Assembly (NCBI RefSeq): GCF_020630935.1 | Contig: NZ_JAHDIG010000025.1 | Location: 1 to 57,930, forward strand | DNA length: 57,930 bases | Reading direction: 5' to 3' | Source of the DNA: Bernardetia sp. | GTDB taxonomy: Bacteria > Bacteroidota > Bacteroidia > Cytophagales > Bernardetiaceae | In this document: positions 7,258 to 18,300 of the stretch, piece after piece | How the letters are laid out: every line of letters begins with the position of its first letter | Numbering within the stretch: position 1 is the first letter of the stretch | Notes under the pieces: model-generated | Told to the model about the DNA's origin: nothing | The model's input: only the letters and a program-made list of their open reading frames with translations | Databases searched by the model: none | Made by a program: the position numbers and the translations under genes

Positions 7258-9888
7258 TTACCTAAGCATTTGTCCGATAGTAAAGTGGAACTGAGGACCG
7301 TTTGCAGCAGGATTGCCTGGTATTTGGTCAAATCCATACGCCCAGTCTATTCCTAAAAGACCAAATGCTGGCATAAAAATACGTGCGCCTACTCCAGCAG
7401 AACGTTTCAAATCAAATGGTTTGAAGTCTTGAAAACTTCCCCAGTTATTCCCACCTTCTGCAAACGCAAGAACAAAAATAGAGGCTGCTTGATTGAGGGT
7501 AACAGGATAGCGAAGCTCCATTACAAACTTATTGTATGCTACACCACCTTCTCTTTTTGAATCACTTGGAACAACAGAATTATCTTCATAACCTCTCAAA
7601 CCAATAATATCAGAACCTAAAAGTAAGTTACCAAAACCAAGACCAGCACCACCCAAAATAAATCTTTCAAATGGACTTGTCGGAGCATTTTTATTGTATG
7701 AGCCTATGAATCCCATGTGTGCTCTTGCACTAAAGACAAGGTCTCCAGCTATTGGCGTGTACCAAGTATTGTCAAACATCCATTTGTGATATTCTACAAA
7801 CTTAAATATATCAACATCTTCAGCTGTTTGGTAATCTATATTTCTGAACGAAGAGTATGGAGGAGTGAGTCCTAAACTAAGAGAAATAGTAGAACCATTG
7901 CGTGGGTAAATCGGACTATCTACACTAGAGCGAGAAAGTGTTGTATTGAAAACAATATTATTGAAAGAACCATCAATGATATTTCTAAAACCTGCTCTTG
8001 TGTAATTATTCAAACTATAACGCAAGAAAGATAGTGAGTTGCTAAGTGTAAAGTAGTTATCTGGCACTCTCAAACGGCGACCTAAAGCAAGTGTAATACC
8101 CGAGACTTGGAAATTACCTGTAATTTCTCTACTAAAATTGAACTCGCTTTGCTTTGAGTGTTGTAAACTAATAGAGAACGAGTTTGGCTTTTTGCCTCCC
8201 AACCAAGGCTCAGTAAATGAGAAAGAATACGTCTGGAACTGACGCCCACTTGCTTGAAAACGCAATGAAACTTGCTGTCCATCGCCTTGTGGAAGTGGCG
8301 ACCACGAACTAAAATCTAACAAACGACTAGAAGAGAAATTATTAAATGTTAGTCCAAGAGTTCCGATGAAACCAATAGTTCCACCTCCCCATCCCCCAGA
8401 GAGTTCAATTTGGTCGTTTGGTTTTTCTACTACTGAATAGTGAATATCTACTGTTCCGTCTGCCATATTCGGAATAGGATTTATACCTATTTGTTCAGCA
8501 TCAAAATATCCGAGTTGAGAAAGTTGTTGTTGTGTTCTTAATAATGCTGAACGGCTAAATTTCTGCCCTGGAACGGTATAAACTTCTCTTAAAATAACAT
8601 GGTCTCTTGTACGAGTATTTCCTGTTACGATGACTTTACTTATAGTTGCTTGGTCTCCTTCAAAGATTCTCATTTCTATATCAATAGAATCATTTTCTAC
8701 TCTTACCTCAATAGGCTGAATATTGAAGAATAAATATCCATCATCCATATACAGAGAAGTAATATCTAAACCTGTTGGGTTATACGACATACGTTTCTGT
8801 AAATCTTCTGGGTTGTAAACATCTCCTTTTCTGATACCTAAAACTGAACTCAAAAGTGTATCTGAATGAATATAGTTACCCGACCAAGTAATATTTCTAT
8901 AATGATATTTATTTCCTTCGTTTACAGTCAATTTAATTTTGACATTGTCTCCTTCTTTCTTGACTGTATCCGAAATAACATAAGCATCTCGGTAACCTTG
9001 TTTGTTGTAGTAAGCAATAAGAGATTGTTTGTCGTTTTTAAATTCTTTAGGGATAAACTTAGAAGAGCGAAATATATTCCACGCTACAAACTCCTTTGTT
9101 TTTTTCATTTTACGCTTTAACTTCTTATCTGCAATCGCCTCGTTGCCTTCAATTTCAATATCTTCTATTCTTACTTTCTTGCCTTTATCTACATCGATTT
9201 CTAATCTAATACTGTTGGCTAGTGTAGTATCTTTTTTCTGAACGATATTTACCTTGATATTATTAAAGCCTTTTTGAATGTAGTGTTGTTTAATGGCAAC
9301 TTCTGTATTTTTGATAATAACATCGTTTACAATACGTCCACGCACGAGCGTTACTTTGTCTTTCAACGTATTCTGTTGTCCTTTTGGAATACCTGTAAAA
9401 TCAAAACGAGATAACCTTGGTCGTTCGGTCAAGATAAGTTTTAGAAATATTTTTTCTCCCTCTACTTTATCTACTTCAATACTCACATCTCCTAGAAGTC
9501 CTTGTTTCCAAAGTTTACGAATAGCAAGTCCGATAGTCTCTCCTGGAACGATTATTTTGTCTCCAATACGTAATCCTGTAAGTGAAATGAGTGCATTTGG
9601 GTCAAGATAGCTTGCTCCTTCTACACTAATTCCTCCAATAGTATATTCTTTAGGGTTTGCATAATCAAAATCTTTCTTAGAAGAAGTTCCAAAACTGCCT
9701 AATCCTTTAAACGGTGTAGTTTGGGCAACAACTGAAATTACATTTCCGAAGAATAAAGAGAAAAACAATAAAGAAAAAACAATACCTTTCGTAATGTTTT
9801 TTTCTGATAGAGAATGAATAAATTTATTATGAGAATACATAGATTCAAACAAGGATAATGAATGAGTAGAATAGCGTAGCTTTTTCAT
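7258..9888 (-). CDS. bamA: Outer membrane protein assembly factor BamA
   Basis: Omp85-family insertase that folds beta-barrels into the outer membrane. 876 residues. After an unusually long N-terminal leader (hydrophobic signal core at about residues 34-55, cleavage near VVAQ) come several POTRA repeats (about residues 80-480), recognisable by motifs such as ISVEGASYLDP, IEGNEAIADKKL and VTGNTRTRDHVI. The C-terminal 16-strand barrel contains FILGGAGLGFG, GLRGYEDN (the conserved RGF/Y lid motif) and ends in FTIGQMLR. It sits between uppS and three skp-like genes, the standard Bacteroidota arrangement. ATG codons at 9888 and about 50 nt inside are both possible starts. Confidence 0.95.
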   Translation of the reverse strand: MKKLRYSTHSLSLFESMYSHNKFIHSLSEKNITKGIVFSLLFFSLFFGNVISVVAQTTPFKGLGSFGTSSKKDFDYANPKEYTIGGISVEGASYLDPNALISLTGLRIGDKIIVPGETIGLAIRKLWKQGLLGDVSIEVDKVEGEKIFLKLILTERPRLSRFDFTGIPKGQQNTLKDKVTLVRGRIVNDVIIKNTEVAIKQHYIQKGFNNIKVNIVQKKDTTLANSIRLEIDVDKGKKVRIEDIEIEGNEAIADKKLKRKMKKTKEFVAWNIFRSSKFIPKEFKNDKQSLIAYYNKQGYRDAYVISDTVKKEGDNVKIKLTVNEGNKYHYRNITWSGNYIHSDTLLSSVLGIRKGDVYNPEDLQKRMSYNPTGLDITSLYMDDGYLFFNIQPIEVRVENDSIDIEMRIFEGDQATISKVIVTGNTRTRDHVILREVYTVPGQKFSRSALLRTQQQLSQLGYFDAEQIGINPIPNMADGTVDIHYSVVEKPNDQIELSGGWGGGTIGFIGTLGLTFNNFSSSRLLDFSSWSPLPQGDGQQVSLRFQASGRQFQTYSFSFTEPWLGGKKPNSFSISLQHSKQSEFNFSREITGNFQVSGITLALGRRLRVPDNYFTLSNSLSFLRYSLNNYTRAGFRNIIDGSFNNIVFNTTLSRSSVDSPIYPRNGSTISLSLGLTPPYSSFRNIDYQTAEDVDIFKFVEYHKWMFDNTWYTPIAGDLVFSARAHMGFIGSYNKNAPTSPFERFILGGAGLGFGNLLLGSDIIGLRGYEDNSVVPSDSKREGGVAYNKFVMELRYPVTLNQAASIFVLAFAEGGNNWGSFQDFKPFDLKRSAGVGARIFMPAFGLLGIDWAYGFDQIPGNPAANGPQFHFTIGQMLR

Positions 9889-9993
9889 AAACTAAATGAT
9901 GCAAAACCTAGTGATAGATTCTGCCAATTTTATATTTTCTTTTAATCTAAAGATTGATATTTTATTTTCTTATTAAAACTTGTTGTCGTTGTT

Positions 9994-10791
9994 TTAAATT
10001 TGGTCTTCTGTTTTTCCAAAACGCCTTTCTCTATTCTGATAACTAAGAAAAGCCTCAAACAAATGTACTTTTCTGAAATCAGGCCACAACACGTCTAAAA
10101 AAGCAAGTTCGGAGTAGGCTAACTGCCAAAGCAAGAAGTTACTAATTCGCATCTCACCACTTGTACGAATCATAAGTTCTGGGTCTGGAATAGATGTAGT
10201 GTAAAGATGTTTGGCTATCAGTTCTTCATCTATTTGGCTTGCCTTAATTTCTCCTTGCTCTACTTTTTGAGCAATTTTTTGAATCGCTGTTTTCATTTCT
10301 GTACGCCCACTATAACTTAGAGCCAGTGTCAAGACCAGTGTGTCGTTATGTGCCGTTTTGGCAATAGATTCATCAAGTTGTAGCTGACATTTATTAGGAA
10401 GTGAAGCTAGTTCACCAATCGCTCCTAGTTTTACACCTTTTTCGCTCAATTCCTTTACTTCACTTCGCAATGTTGAAACCAAAAGTTGCATCAAGCTATT
10501 TACCTCATCGGCTGGGCGTTGCCAGTTTTCAGTAGAAAATGTATAAAGTGTAAGGTATTTTACTCCCATTTCCACACATCCTTCTATCGCTTCTCTGACA
10601 GCTTTTACAGCATTCTTGTGTCCAAAAACTCTAGAAAAACCTCGTTGTTTTGCCCATCTTCCATTACCATCCATAATAAGCGCAACGTGAGAAGGTATCC
10701 GATTTTTATCTAATAGTTCCTTTACCTCTTCTTTCGTACGAGAAGAAGTTGGAACGAGTGCTGTAAAATTTTCTACTTTTTCTGGTTTCAT
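9994..10791 (-). CDS. uppS: Isoprenyl transferase (undecaprenyl diphosphate synthase)
   Basis: Cis-prenyltransferase that builds the C55 lipid carrier for peptidoglycan and surface polysaccharides from farnesyl and isopentenyl diphosphate. 265 residues. The catalytic Asp lies in MDGNGRWAKQRG (near residues 40-51), followed by GHKNAVKAVREA, STENWQRP, and the C-terminal RTSGEMRISNFLLWQ and ELAFLDVLWPDF motifs. All hallmark residues are present. It is first in the operon leading to bamA and the skp-like genes, about 105 bp upstream of bamA. The first 30 residues are a family-variable extension. Confidence 0.95.
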   Translation of the reverse strand: MKPEKVENFTALVPTSSRTKEEVKELLDKNRIPSHVALIMDGNGRWAKQRGFSRVFGHKNAVKAVREAIEGCVEMGVKYLTLYTFSTENWQRPADEVNSLMQLLVSTLRSEVKELSEKGVKLGAIGELASLPNKCQLQLDESIAKTAHNDTLVLTLALSYSGRTEMKTAIQKIAQKVEQGEIKASQIDEELIAKHLYTTSIPDPELMIRTSGEMRISNFLLWQLAYSELAFLDVLWPDFRKVHLFEAFLSYQNRERRFGKTEDQI

Positions 10792-11130
10792 AATGTACTT
10801 CCCTTCTGATGCTCAAATCGTATTTAATAGATTATAATTTCAAACAAAAAACTGTTTTGTTTGTATTTTTTAGATTCAAGCTATTTCAATTTGGGGCGCA
10901 AGTTACGAAAAGATTAGCCAAATTCAGTTTTATATCTTCTTAAAACCTTCAAAAAAGGTATTTATAATGATAAATAACCAAATTAATTTAAAATTCTTTT
11001 TAAGAATCTCGTAATCAAAAACTTAGACAACTGGTAGAAAGACGAAGCTAAAGGGGGAAGTGTCGCAGAAAGTTTGGCAAGTCTTTTATTAAAAAATGTA
11101 AAACAGGAGTTCAATAGACAGTGTGCCTGT
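10792..11130. other. Gene-free stretch upstream of uppS
   Basis: A 339-bp AT-rich gap. It must contain the uppS promoter, but I find no convincing TAnnTTTG box. Its far end holds the terminator of the phosphatase gene. No plausible small gene is visible. Confidence 0.5.
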
Positions 11131-11132
11131 TT
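11101..11132 (-). terminator. Weak terminator after PP2C gene
   Basis: AAACAGG (11101-11107) pairs with CCTGTTT (11126-11132) around an 18-nt loop; the stem begins at the stop codon of the phosphatase gene. The T-run is short. Confidence 0.4.
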
Positions 11133-12300
11133 AGGTTCTGATGCCTACCACCACTACATCATCGGTTTGGCGAGTTATTTTTTTCCAGTTTTCAAATGCC
11201 GAATATATTTCTGTTTGCATTTGAAACATAGATATGGAATGGCGTTCGTTGAGAAGCTGTCTAAAACGACGACTACCAAATTTTTTATCATTCTTTCCTC
11301 CAAACTGGTCGGTATAACCATCTGAAAATAGATAAAAATGAGTGTTTTTTACATAATCAAAGGTATTGATAGTAAATACTTTTGTTTTTTTTCTTCTTTC
11401 TCCTCCTAGAGCAGCACGACTACCTTTAATCACTTGGATATGTTCATCATTTGGAGTTCTATAATACAAAGGACGGTTTGCTCCTGCATAATGCACCTTT
11501 TTGCTTTCTTCATCAAAAACAAGTATTGAAGCATCCATTCCCTCTCTTACTTTTACAGCCTTGCTACTATCAGTATGTTGTGAGGAGGTAAATGCCTCTG
11601 TAATTCCTTCATCTAAGGCTTCTAAAATGTTATGAGGCAAGACTACTTTTTCTTTCTCTATAATTCGCTCTAAAAGAAAATAACCCACAATAGTCATAAT
11701 AGCTCCTGGAACGCCATGTCCTGTACAATCTGCCACAACCATCACTTTATATTTTTTTGTATCTAATTCTATATTTCTAAACCAATAGAAATCGCCACTG
11801 ATAATATCTTTTGCCTTATAAAAAACAAAGGCTTCTTCAAAATTAGACTTTAACAAGGATGGGTCTGGCAAAAGAGCAAGTTGTAACCTTTCAGCAGTAC
11901 GAACACTTGATTGAATGTCAGCAAATAATTGTTCGACCTGTACACGCTGTTCTTTTATCTTTTCACTTTGGGCTTCTAATTCATGAGAGTATTGTGTTAC
12001 AATCTGATTTTGTTGAACAAGTTCCTCATTGTAAGTTTCTATATCTCTCTGAACTTTAGTTACTTTATCCAAATTGCGTCCAGCAAACCCAAAAGCTATA
12101 CCCAAAAAAATGGGCGCACTATCAATAATGAAATGTAAAGGATTTAAAGAATGCACACTTACCAACCCATTCCAACTAATGGGCAATTCTTTTAGAAATA
12201 TACCATCAAAAAGTAGAGCAAAAATAGGAAAGCAAAAACCAAAACCTATACCAAATAAAGCATATTCGAGTGTATATGATTTTTGTAATGATAATTTCAT
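11131..12300 (-). CDS. Membrane PP2C/SpoIIE-type serine phosphatase
   Basis: 389 residues. Two membrane segments (about residues 10-33 and 55-74), then a coiled coil (about 80-140), then a SpoIIE-type PP2C phosphatase domain. The domain shows SGDFYWF, VVADCTGHGVPGAIM (metal-binding Asp and Gly), GANRPLYY and YLFSDGYTDQFGG, all typical of the Bacteroidota RsbU/SpoIIE group. It likely dephosphorylates a serine on a regulator such as an anti-sigma antagonist, but no partner is encoded nearby. A paralogous phosphatase domain lies in the TPR protein at 31054. Start is ATG 12300. Confidence 0.9.
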   Translation of the reverse strand: MKLSLQKSYTLEYALFGIGFGFCFPIFALLFDGIFLKELPISWNGLVSVHSLNPLHFIIDSAPIFLGIAFGFAGRNLDKVTKVQRDIETYNEELVQQNQIVTQYSHELEAQSEKIKEQRVQVEQLFADIQSSVRTAERLQLALLPDPSLLKSNFEEAFVFYKAKDIISGDFYWFRNIELDTKKYKVMVVADCTGHGVPGAIMTIVGYFLLERIIEKEKVVLPHNILEALDEGITEAFTSSQHTDSSKAVKVREGMDASILVFDEESKKVHYAGANRPLYYRTPNDEHIQVIKGSRAALGGERRKKTKVFTINTFDYVKNTHFYLFSDGYTDQFGGKNDKKFGSRRFRQLLNERHSISMFQMQTEIYSAFENWKKITRQTDDVVVVGIRT

Positions 12301-12414
12301 TTATAAGGTAAAAGTAACGTAATAACAGAAATAAGCAATTTTGAATAGGAACTAGCCTATTAAAGTACGAATTTTTCACTTAAAATGTTAATTTTTTTCG
12401 ATTTTAATCATCAT

Positions 12415-14094
12415 CTAACTTCCTAAATCTATATTGATATCTTCAAATTCCCAGTTGGGTTTGACTTCAATTTCTCTGTTTAAGTTTATGACAGGTTCAG
12501 GCAATACTCTATTTTCAAAATCGCCATTATCCCATTTTCCATTTGCATTTATATCTACCAAAACTCTGATGGTTTTGTTGCCCTTTGTTAGATTTTCAAA
12601 TCTGTATTTGCGTTCATTTTTTATAGTCTGTTCTACTTTACCCTTATCATTAAGTACTTCGATGATGAAATTATCATACGCTCCTAAAACTTGTCCACTA
12701 ATAACACCATAATTTGATTCTGCCCCTTGTGTGTACTCTAAGTTTTTAGCATCTTTCAAGGTATCATTTTCTACGGAAACAAACGTATTTGGTCGTATTT
12801 GTAACTGAAAGGCTTTTTCCCTGTCTGTGGAAAGTTCTATTTCTTTTATAAAGGAAAGTTCTGTTTTATTCTTATTAAATTTCCAATCGGCTGCTGTAGT
12901 TAGTGTTCCTGTACTGTCTCCTTTAAAACCAGTAACGATACTGTCATATTGAATATGAACAACTGGCTTATTGAAAAATAATTTGAGTTCTAATTCTTTA
13001 TTTGGTAAAATAGGCGTTGCAGAAGGTGGCTCTTCTCTCATTGTAAAAGCATTTTCACGAAGTTTTCTAACTTTTCCAAACTGTACTGTCAGAGTAGTAT
13101 CGATAGTATTTCCTATGGAATCAGTAAACGACATTTTTGCCACAACAGAATCTTCAGTGTTTATATTTTTATTATAAAAATTGATATATTCTTCTTGCAA
13201 AACGGGATAAAATAAAGTGTCATAATCTTTGTCTAATCCTTCATCTTGATATTCAATCGTATAATCAGCTAGTGTTTTATTGAATTTTATTTCAAAATAC
13301 TGTCCTCTCTGCCTAGCTCCAGACACACGAAAAGGCAAAATATCGTATCTCAGCACTTCAAAATCAACTCCAGAATAACTTGCTCCTATTTGTAAAGGCT
13401 CTTCATAAAAACCTATCATTTCTGTATTTTTGTTGTACACATAGTCTCTTTTATCTTTTGGCTCTGCTAATGCATATACTTTATAATTTCCTGCTTTTAT
13501 ATTTTCGATAGCATATCTTCCTGTTGAGTCTGTAAGAGAGAAATAAAGAGGGCGACGATTAGTTATATCAAAAGAATCTGCTTCTACATCATTGAAAGCA
13601 TACAAACCCACCATTGCATTTTCCAATTTCCTACCACCCATCAAATCAGAGACTGTTCCTGTAATAAGCAAAGAATCTATTTTATCGCCTGTACTGAAAG
13701 CCAGTTTGATATTTTTGGGAACATTTTTTTCATTAAAATCAACAACTCCTTTTCCAAAAGAAAAAGTATAGGTAGTATTTTCAGCAAAAGGCTGGTCAAA
13801 TTTTAGTGTTAGACGATTTCGCTTTACTGTTGATTTATATGTTCCATCAATAAAAGGGGAAATTTGTAGCTCTTCTTGCAGTCTTTGTGTGGCTATGTCT
13901 TCGTCAAACTCCAAAATAATAATATCACCATTGAAATTAGTCGACTGGTCAATTGGGTAAGTAGAAATGAGCTTAGGGGGAGTAATATCTTTTGGTCCTC
14001 CTGAGGGCATACTTTGACTGGCACAAGCTGCTAAAAAAACAACAAACGAAAAAGATACTAGGATATATACAAGGCGATTGAGCTTCATAAACAA
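12415..14094 (-). CDS. Big_5 (Ig-like) domain outer-membrane lipoprotein
   Basis: 559 residues with a textbook lipobox (LAAC, lipidated Cys near residue 24). The opening MPSGGPKDITPPKLISTYP marks the widespread Bacteroidota lipoprotein family with a bacterial Ig-like (Big_5/SbsA type) domain over about residues 35-135 (STNFNGDIIILEFDEDI, TYTFSFGKGVVDFNEKN). Later regions include a carboxypeptidase-regulatory-like strand set (TDSTGRYAIENIKAGNYKVYA) and a C-terminal domain with VDINANGKWDNGDF, which resembles a calcium-type loop. It is probably surface or periplasm exposed. Role unknown. Two ATGs (14094 and 14088) are equally possible starts. Confidence 0.88.
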   Translation of the reverse strand: MFMKLNRLVYILVSFSFVVFLAACASQSMPSGGPKDITPPKLISTYPIDQSTNFNGDIIILEFDEDIATQRLQEELQISPFIDGTYKSTVKRNRLTLKFDQPFAENTTYTFSFGKGVVDFNEKNVPKNIKLAFSTGDKIDSLLITGTVSDLMGGRKLENAMVGLYAFNDVEADSFDITNRRPLYFSLTDSTGRYAIENIKAGNYKVYALAEPKDKRDYVYNKNTEMIGFYEEPLQIGASYSGVDFEVLRYDILPFRVSGARQRGQYFEIKFNKTLADYTIEYQDEGLDKDYDTLFYPVLQEEYINFYNKNINTEDSVVAKMSFTDSIGNTIDTTLTVQFGKVRKLRENAFTMREEPPSATPILPNKELELKLFFNKPVVHIQYDSIVTGFKGDSTGTLTTAADWKFNKNKTELSFIKEIELSTDREKAFQLQIRPNTFVSVENDTLKDAKNLEYTQGAESNYGVISGQVLGAYDNFIIEVLNDKGKVEQTIKNERKYRFENLTKGNKTIRVLVDINANGKWDNGDFENRVLPEPVINLNREIEVKPNWEFEDINIDLGS

Positions 14095-14401
14095 ACGAAA
14101 CAGACTAAAATTTGGATAAAATTATTTTCAAAATTACTAAATTCATTTAGCAAGAATAGTATTTCTTAAAATTAAAGATCTTTAAAAATTAGAAAAACTG
14201 TCAAACAAAAAAGATGAGGAACTATTTTCACTCATTAATCATTGATAATGAACAGTTTACAAAAAACATGAAAAAATAAACACTTTTTTTTAAATAATTA
14301 CTTGACTGATATTAGTTTTGTGCATACCTTTGCATTCTCAATTCGGACAAAGAGATGATAAAAAGAATGTCAAAATTTGTCCAATGTAAAGATTAAAGAA
14401 T
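14095..14401. other. Divergent intergenic region with tRNA promoter
   Basis: A 307-bp gap between the lipoprotein gene and the tRNA-Val pair. It includes an ATTAATCATTGATAATGAA stretch like those in other gaps and the tRNA promoter. No small gene seen. Confidence 0.5.
14302..14332 (+). promoter_or_regulatory. Bacteroidota promoter for tRNA-Val pair
   Basis: TTG at 14302-14304, 20-nt spacer, then TACCTTTG at 14325-14332, matching the TTG/TAnnTTTG consensus used by the Bacteroidota primary sigma factor. The first tRNA begins 69 bp downstream. Confidence 0.75.
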
Positions 14402-14476
14402 GGGCCTATAGCTCAGCTGGTTCAGAGCACCTGCCTTACAAGCAGGGGGTCATAGGTTCGAATCCTATTGGGCCCA
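14402..14476 (+). tRNA. tRNA-Val (anticodon UAC)
   Basis: 75 nt. The acceptor arms GGGCCTA/TGGGCCC pair (one G-U), the anticodon stem CCTGC/GCAGG encloses loop CTTACAA with anticodon TAC, and the T-arm ATAGG-TTCGAAT-CCTAT is perfect. Discriminator A; CCA not encoded. First of two identical tandem copies. Confidence 0.97.
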
Positions 14477-14519
14477 CATTTTTTACTTTACAATTTCAAA
14501 ATTGAGAAAACTATTAAAA

Positions 14520-14594
14520 GGGCCTATAGCTCAGCTGGTTCAGAGCACCTGCCTTACAAGCAGGGGGTCATAGGTTCGAATCCTATTGGGCCCA
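14520..14594 (+). tRNA. tRNA-Val (anticodon UAC), second copy
   Basis: Identical over all 75 nt to the copy at 14402-14476, 43 bp downstream in the same direction, so probably co-transcribed from the promoter at 14302. Confidence 0.97.
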
Positions 14595-14691
14595 CACTTT
14601 TAAAAAGGTTTTAAGAAAATTAATTTTGATTAGTTTTTTTAAAGCCTTTTTTTTGTGTCTATATTTTACATCCACCAATTTTTATTCTCTT

Positions 14692-15327
14692 ATGTCTGAA
14701 TCCACTCCAAAATTATACGATTATGAAGCTATTATTTTTGATTTAGGAGGTGTAATTATCAATTTGAGTTATAAAAAAACAGAGCAAGCCTTCAAAAAAA
14801 TCTTTGGAACTGATTTTTCAGAAGCGTATTCGAAGCAAAGTCAAACAGAAATTTTCAATCAGTTAGAAACAGGACAGATTTCAGAGAAAGAATTTGTAGA
14901 GGCAATGCAAAAATCCTCTTCCAAAGAAGTGAAATATCAAGAAATTATTGATGCTTGGAATGCAATGCTTTTAGATATTCCTAAAGAAAGAATTGAGTTA
15001 TTGAAAGAGATAGGGCAAAAAAAACGTATTTTTCTTTTGAGCAATACCAATGAAATTCATAAAAAGGCTTTTGATAACATTATTTTTCAAAGTCACAATA
15101 TGGACGGTTTAGAACCTCTTTTTGAAAAATCTTATTTTTCTCATTTGGTAGGAATGCGCAAACCCAACAAAGAGATTTTCGATTTTGTTATCAAAGAAAA
15201 CAATCTTAATCCTCAAAAAACACTTTTCATAGACGACAGTCCACAGCATATCGAAGGCGCAAGAAAAGCGAACTTAAAAGCCTATCATTTAGAAATCAGT
15301 ACACATTCTGTTTTGGATTTGATATAA
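14692..15327 (+). CDS. HAD-superfamily hydrolase (HAD-IA)
   Basis: 211 residues from ATG 14692; a longer frame from a TTG at 14626 would run back almost to the tRNA and is unlikely. Motif I appears as FDLGGVIINL (nucleophile Asp followed by LGG, as in the YihX/epoxide-hydrolase-like group), motif II as LLSNTNE, motif III as the Lys in GMRKPNKEIF, and motif IV as FIDDSPQHIEGA. A helical cap lies between motifs I and II. It probably removes phosphate from a small sugar or nucleotide phosphate; the substrate is not predictable. It ends before a bidirectional hairpin. Confidence 0.9.
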   Translation: MSESTPKLYDYEAIIFDLGGVIINLSYKKTEQAFKKIFGTDFSEAYSKQSQTEIFNQLETGQISEKEFVEAMQKSSSKEVKYQEIIDAWNAMLLDIPKERIELLKEIGQKKRIFLLSNTNEIHKKAFDNIIFQSHNMDGLEPLFEKSYFSHLVGMRKPNKEIFDFVIKENNLNPQKTLFIDDSPQHIEGARKANLKAYHLEISTHSVLDLI

Positions 15328-15330
15328 AAC

Positions 15331-15370
15331 AATATCCCTAACCAAAAAGAAATTGATAAGGGATATTTTT
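15331..15370 (+). terminator. Terminator after HAD hydrolase gene
   Basis: AATATCCCT (15331-15339) pairs with AGGGATATT (15359-15367), followed by TTTTATA. It lies between convergent genes. Confidence 0.65.
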
Positions 15371-15385
15371 TATAGTTTGAAACCA

Positions 15386-18300
15386 TTATTCTTTTTCTAT
15401 TTTCACAAACTTGGTGCGAGTAGGCGTAATAACTTTTACTAAGTACATTCCTTTTGATAAACCTTCTAAAGACATTTTTATTTTAGATGAATTACCACTG
15501 GTCTTAGTTTTTAAGAGCATTCCCACACTATTATAAATTTCAGCTTTATAAATAGTGTTAGCTAGATAAATTTCGTTCAAGTCAATCGTAAATTCATTGC
15601 TAGTAGGGTTTGGATAGATTTTAATTCCACCTTCCACTCCTCCTTCTATTTTGGCACTCACTACTGGACTAGCTTTATCTTGTGCGTTATTACTCATTTG
15701 TTTCAGATAATAATAATAAACTAAGTTAGTTTTTACTTCTTCATCTTCAAAAATATATCTATTAGCACTCTTTGCTTCTACCCAGCCTACTTTTGCAAAC
15801 GTTTGGTTGTCATCCGAACGCCAAATTTCATACCCTTCAATATCTATTTCATTAGCTGTTTTCCATTCTATCAGAATAGAATTATATAATGGCTTTGCTG
15901 TGAGAGAAAGTAGTTCTACTGGCAGAATTACAGGGTCTAAAGTCATTGGTACGCCAAAATCTGAAAATCCACTCATCCATTCCATAGCCGTCGAAACAAC
16001 TGAATTATCATAGCAAAGCGCAGGTAAATTAGGGATTGACCAAGGGTCTGCACTTGTATTACGCTTCATAATAGCTGTTTGGGGACTTCCACATGCTCCA
16101 GCATTGGTATAGGCGTTATTGAAAAGTGTAAGACGATATTTTCCATCGCCTGCTACTTTTGTAGAAAGAGTAGAATCTGAATATGCTGAAAGTGTCCAAA
16201 AACCATGGTCAAGTACAGGACAGCTTCCAAAATTGGCTTGACAACGACGCTCATTTGGAGAGTTAGGCACACTTCCATACTGATTGAAATAACTCAAAAT
16301 GTATTTTCCATCTGTAATCGGATTTTGAAACTCTACCTTTGCTTGCTCATATTGTAAAGGATTGACTGTACAGTTTCTTAGCTTGTGGTCTGCTATTCCA
16401 AAACCATCTTCTAAGTCATAATTTCCTATCAGTTCTGGAGGAATCGTACACTCATAACGTACACAGTAATTTGAAGCTATTTCGGCTTGCGCTCTAGCTA
16501 CATTCCAAATACGAATATTATCATATTTTCCAGACAAGTACCAATTGTTTCCTGCATCACTTCTGTACCTGCCCACATAAAATTTATTATTTGTAGCTGA
16601 TGTGATGGTGGTATTCAAATCTGTAACGTTGTAATTAGCTGTCGGAACTTCATTTCCATCAATGTAAACAACGATTTCTGAGCCATTGTATGTCATAGCA
16701 AAGTGATGCCAGTTATAGGTTGTGGTAGAGGAGCTAAGTAGTCCACTGTATGTAAAATCTTTTACAACTCCTCCTCCTAAATCAATTCTAAAACCAGTAG
16801 TTGTTCCATTTTTGCGAAGGGCAAATAACTGTTTAGGCTTATCTGTTCCCATATAAAAAATAGCTCCGTTGCTAGGGCTAGGATTAATAGAGACCCAAGC
16901 CTCCAAAGTACGTGGGTTATTACCCAAAATAGCTACATCAGCAGGAAACTGTAAATGCCTAGCTGCCACAGCATCTGGAACAGAAGATTGATTATCTGTC
17001 AAGTGAATAATACGATTATTGAGTAATGGATTTAACTGACAGAACTTATCACTTGTAGCAGTAGGAGTTACCCAGTTGGCAGCTGTTGTATTGACAATAT
17101 TTGCTCTTTTAGTAGCTACCACAGTAGCAACACCTAGATTTTCAACTGCCAAACCAACAGGAAAATTATATGTTCCCATTGTATTTATGGCTCTTCGCAA
17201 CCTTCCACCTACAAAACGGTCAGTAGAGTTGTTGGTAAGTACGAACCCTGTTACTGAATTTGAGTTCGGATTTTGTATCACAACTTCTTTATTTCCTTCT
17301 GTTTGTAGTATTCCTCTGATAAAAGTAAGTGAACCTGTCTTGCTAACCACCATATTTTGAGTGCCTGCATCAGATACTTTTACTCTAGGAACATTTGGAG
17401 AAGGTGTTTGATTATTGACCCATAAGTTCTCAAAATTACCTTTTCCTGTGGCAGTTCTTGTATAGGTTTGTGGTTGTAAACCTATAAACTGTAATGTAGA
17501 ATTAGTAGGCATAAAAAGAGTTCCTGAATGCACCATATCTCCACAGACGTCCAAACGCTGATTTGGATTGATAGTAATGCTTGCCCCATTTTCTATAATA
17601 ATATTTCTACACGAACGATTTGCCTTGATAATAGGAAATGAAAACGGTGGAATACCATTTACGAGTGCTGGAATTACAATATCTTGACTACAATCTGGAA
17701 TACTTGATTGTCCACAAGGCGCACTCCAGTTTTTAAAATCTCCATATTCTCCTGTATAAATCCCTGTTATAGGGTCTTTTTGGTCGCCTACCCAAACATA
17801 TTCTACCGTTCCGACACAAATCGTATCATAGACATAACATTGTCCTAAGTTCACCCTTACAATATAATCTCTTGTTCTGCGTACATCAACAGTAATTTGA
17901 GGAGTAGTTTGCAAATCTGGATACCACAAATAGTCTAATGCTCCAAATGTTTCAGCATCTAAGGTCGCATTCGAACCATAAAAAATAGAAATATCAGGTC
18001 CTAAATTGAGCGAGTTGAAGGCAGAAAAATAACCATAACGACATCCTCCAGTAGCATTTCCGTTGGTTACGCCCATGTGAAAAAGTGTAGTTGTGTTACG
18101 AACAGAAGCAATCGCTCCAGATGCTACTTGTGCTGTGGTAAGTGTAATTCTTGCCGATTTCCAAGCTGTTGTTCCACTTACATTGGTAAATGAGCTTGCT
18201 GGAATAGCTGTATTAACTGCTCCTCCATTCAAAGAAAAGTTGGCTTCTCCTCCAGCTTTCACTAAAATAGTGAGCGTAAAGTTGTCTGTTGTAGAACGTC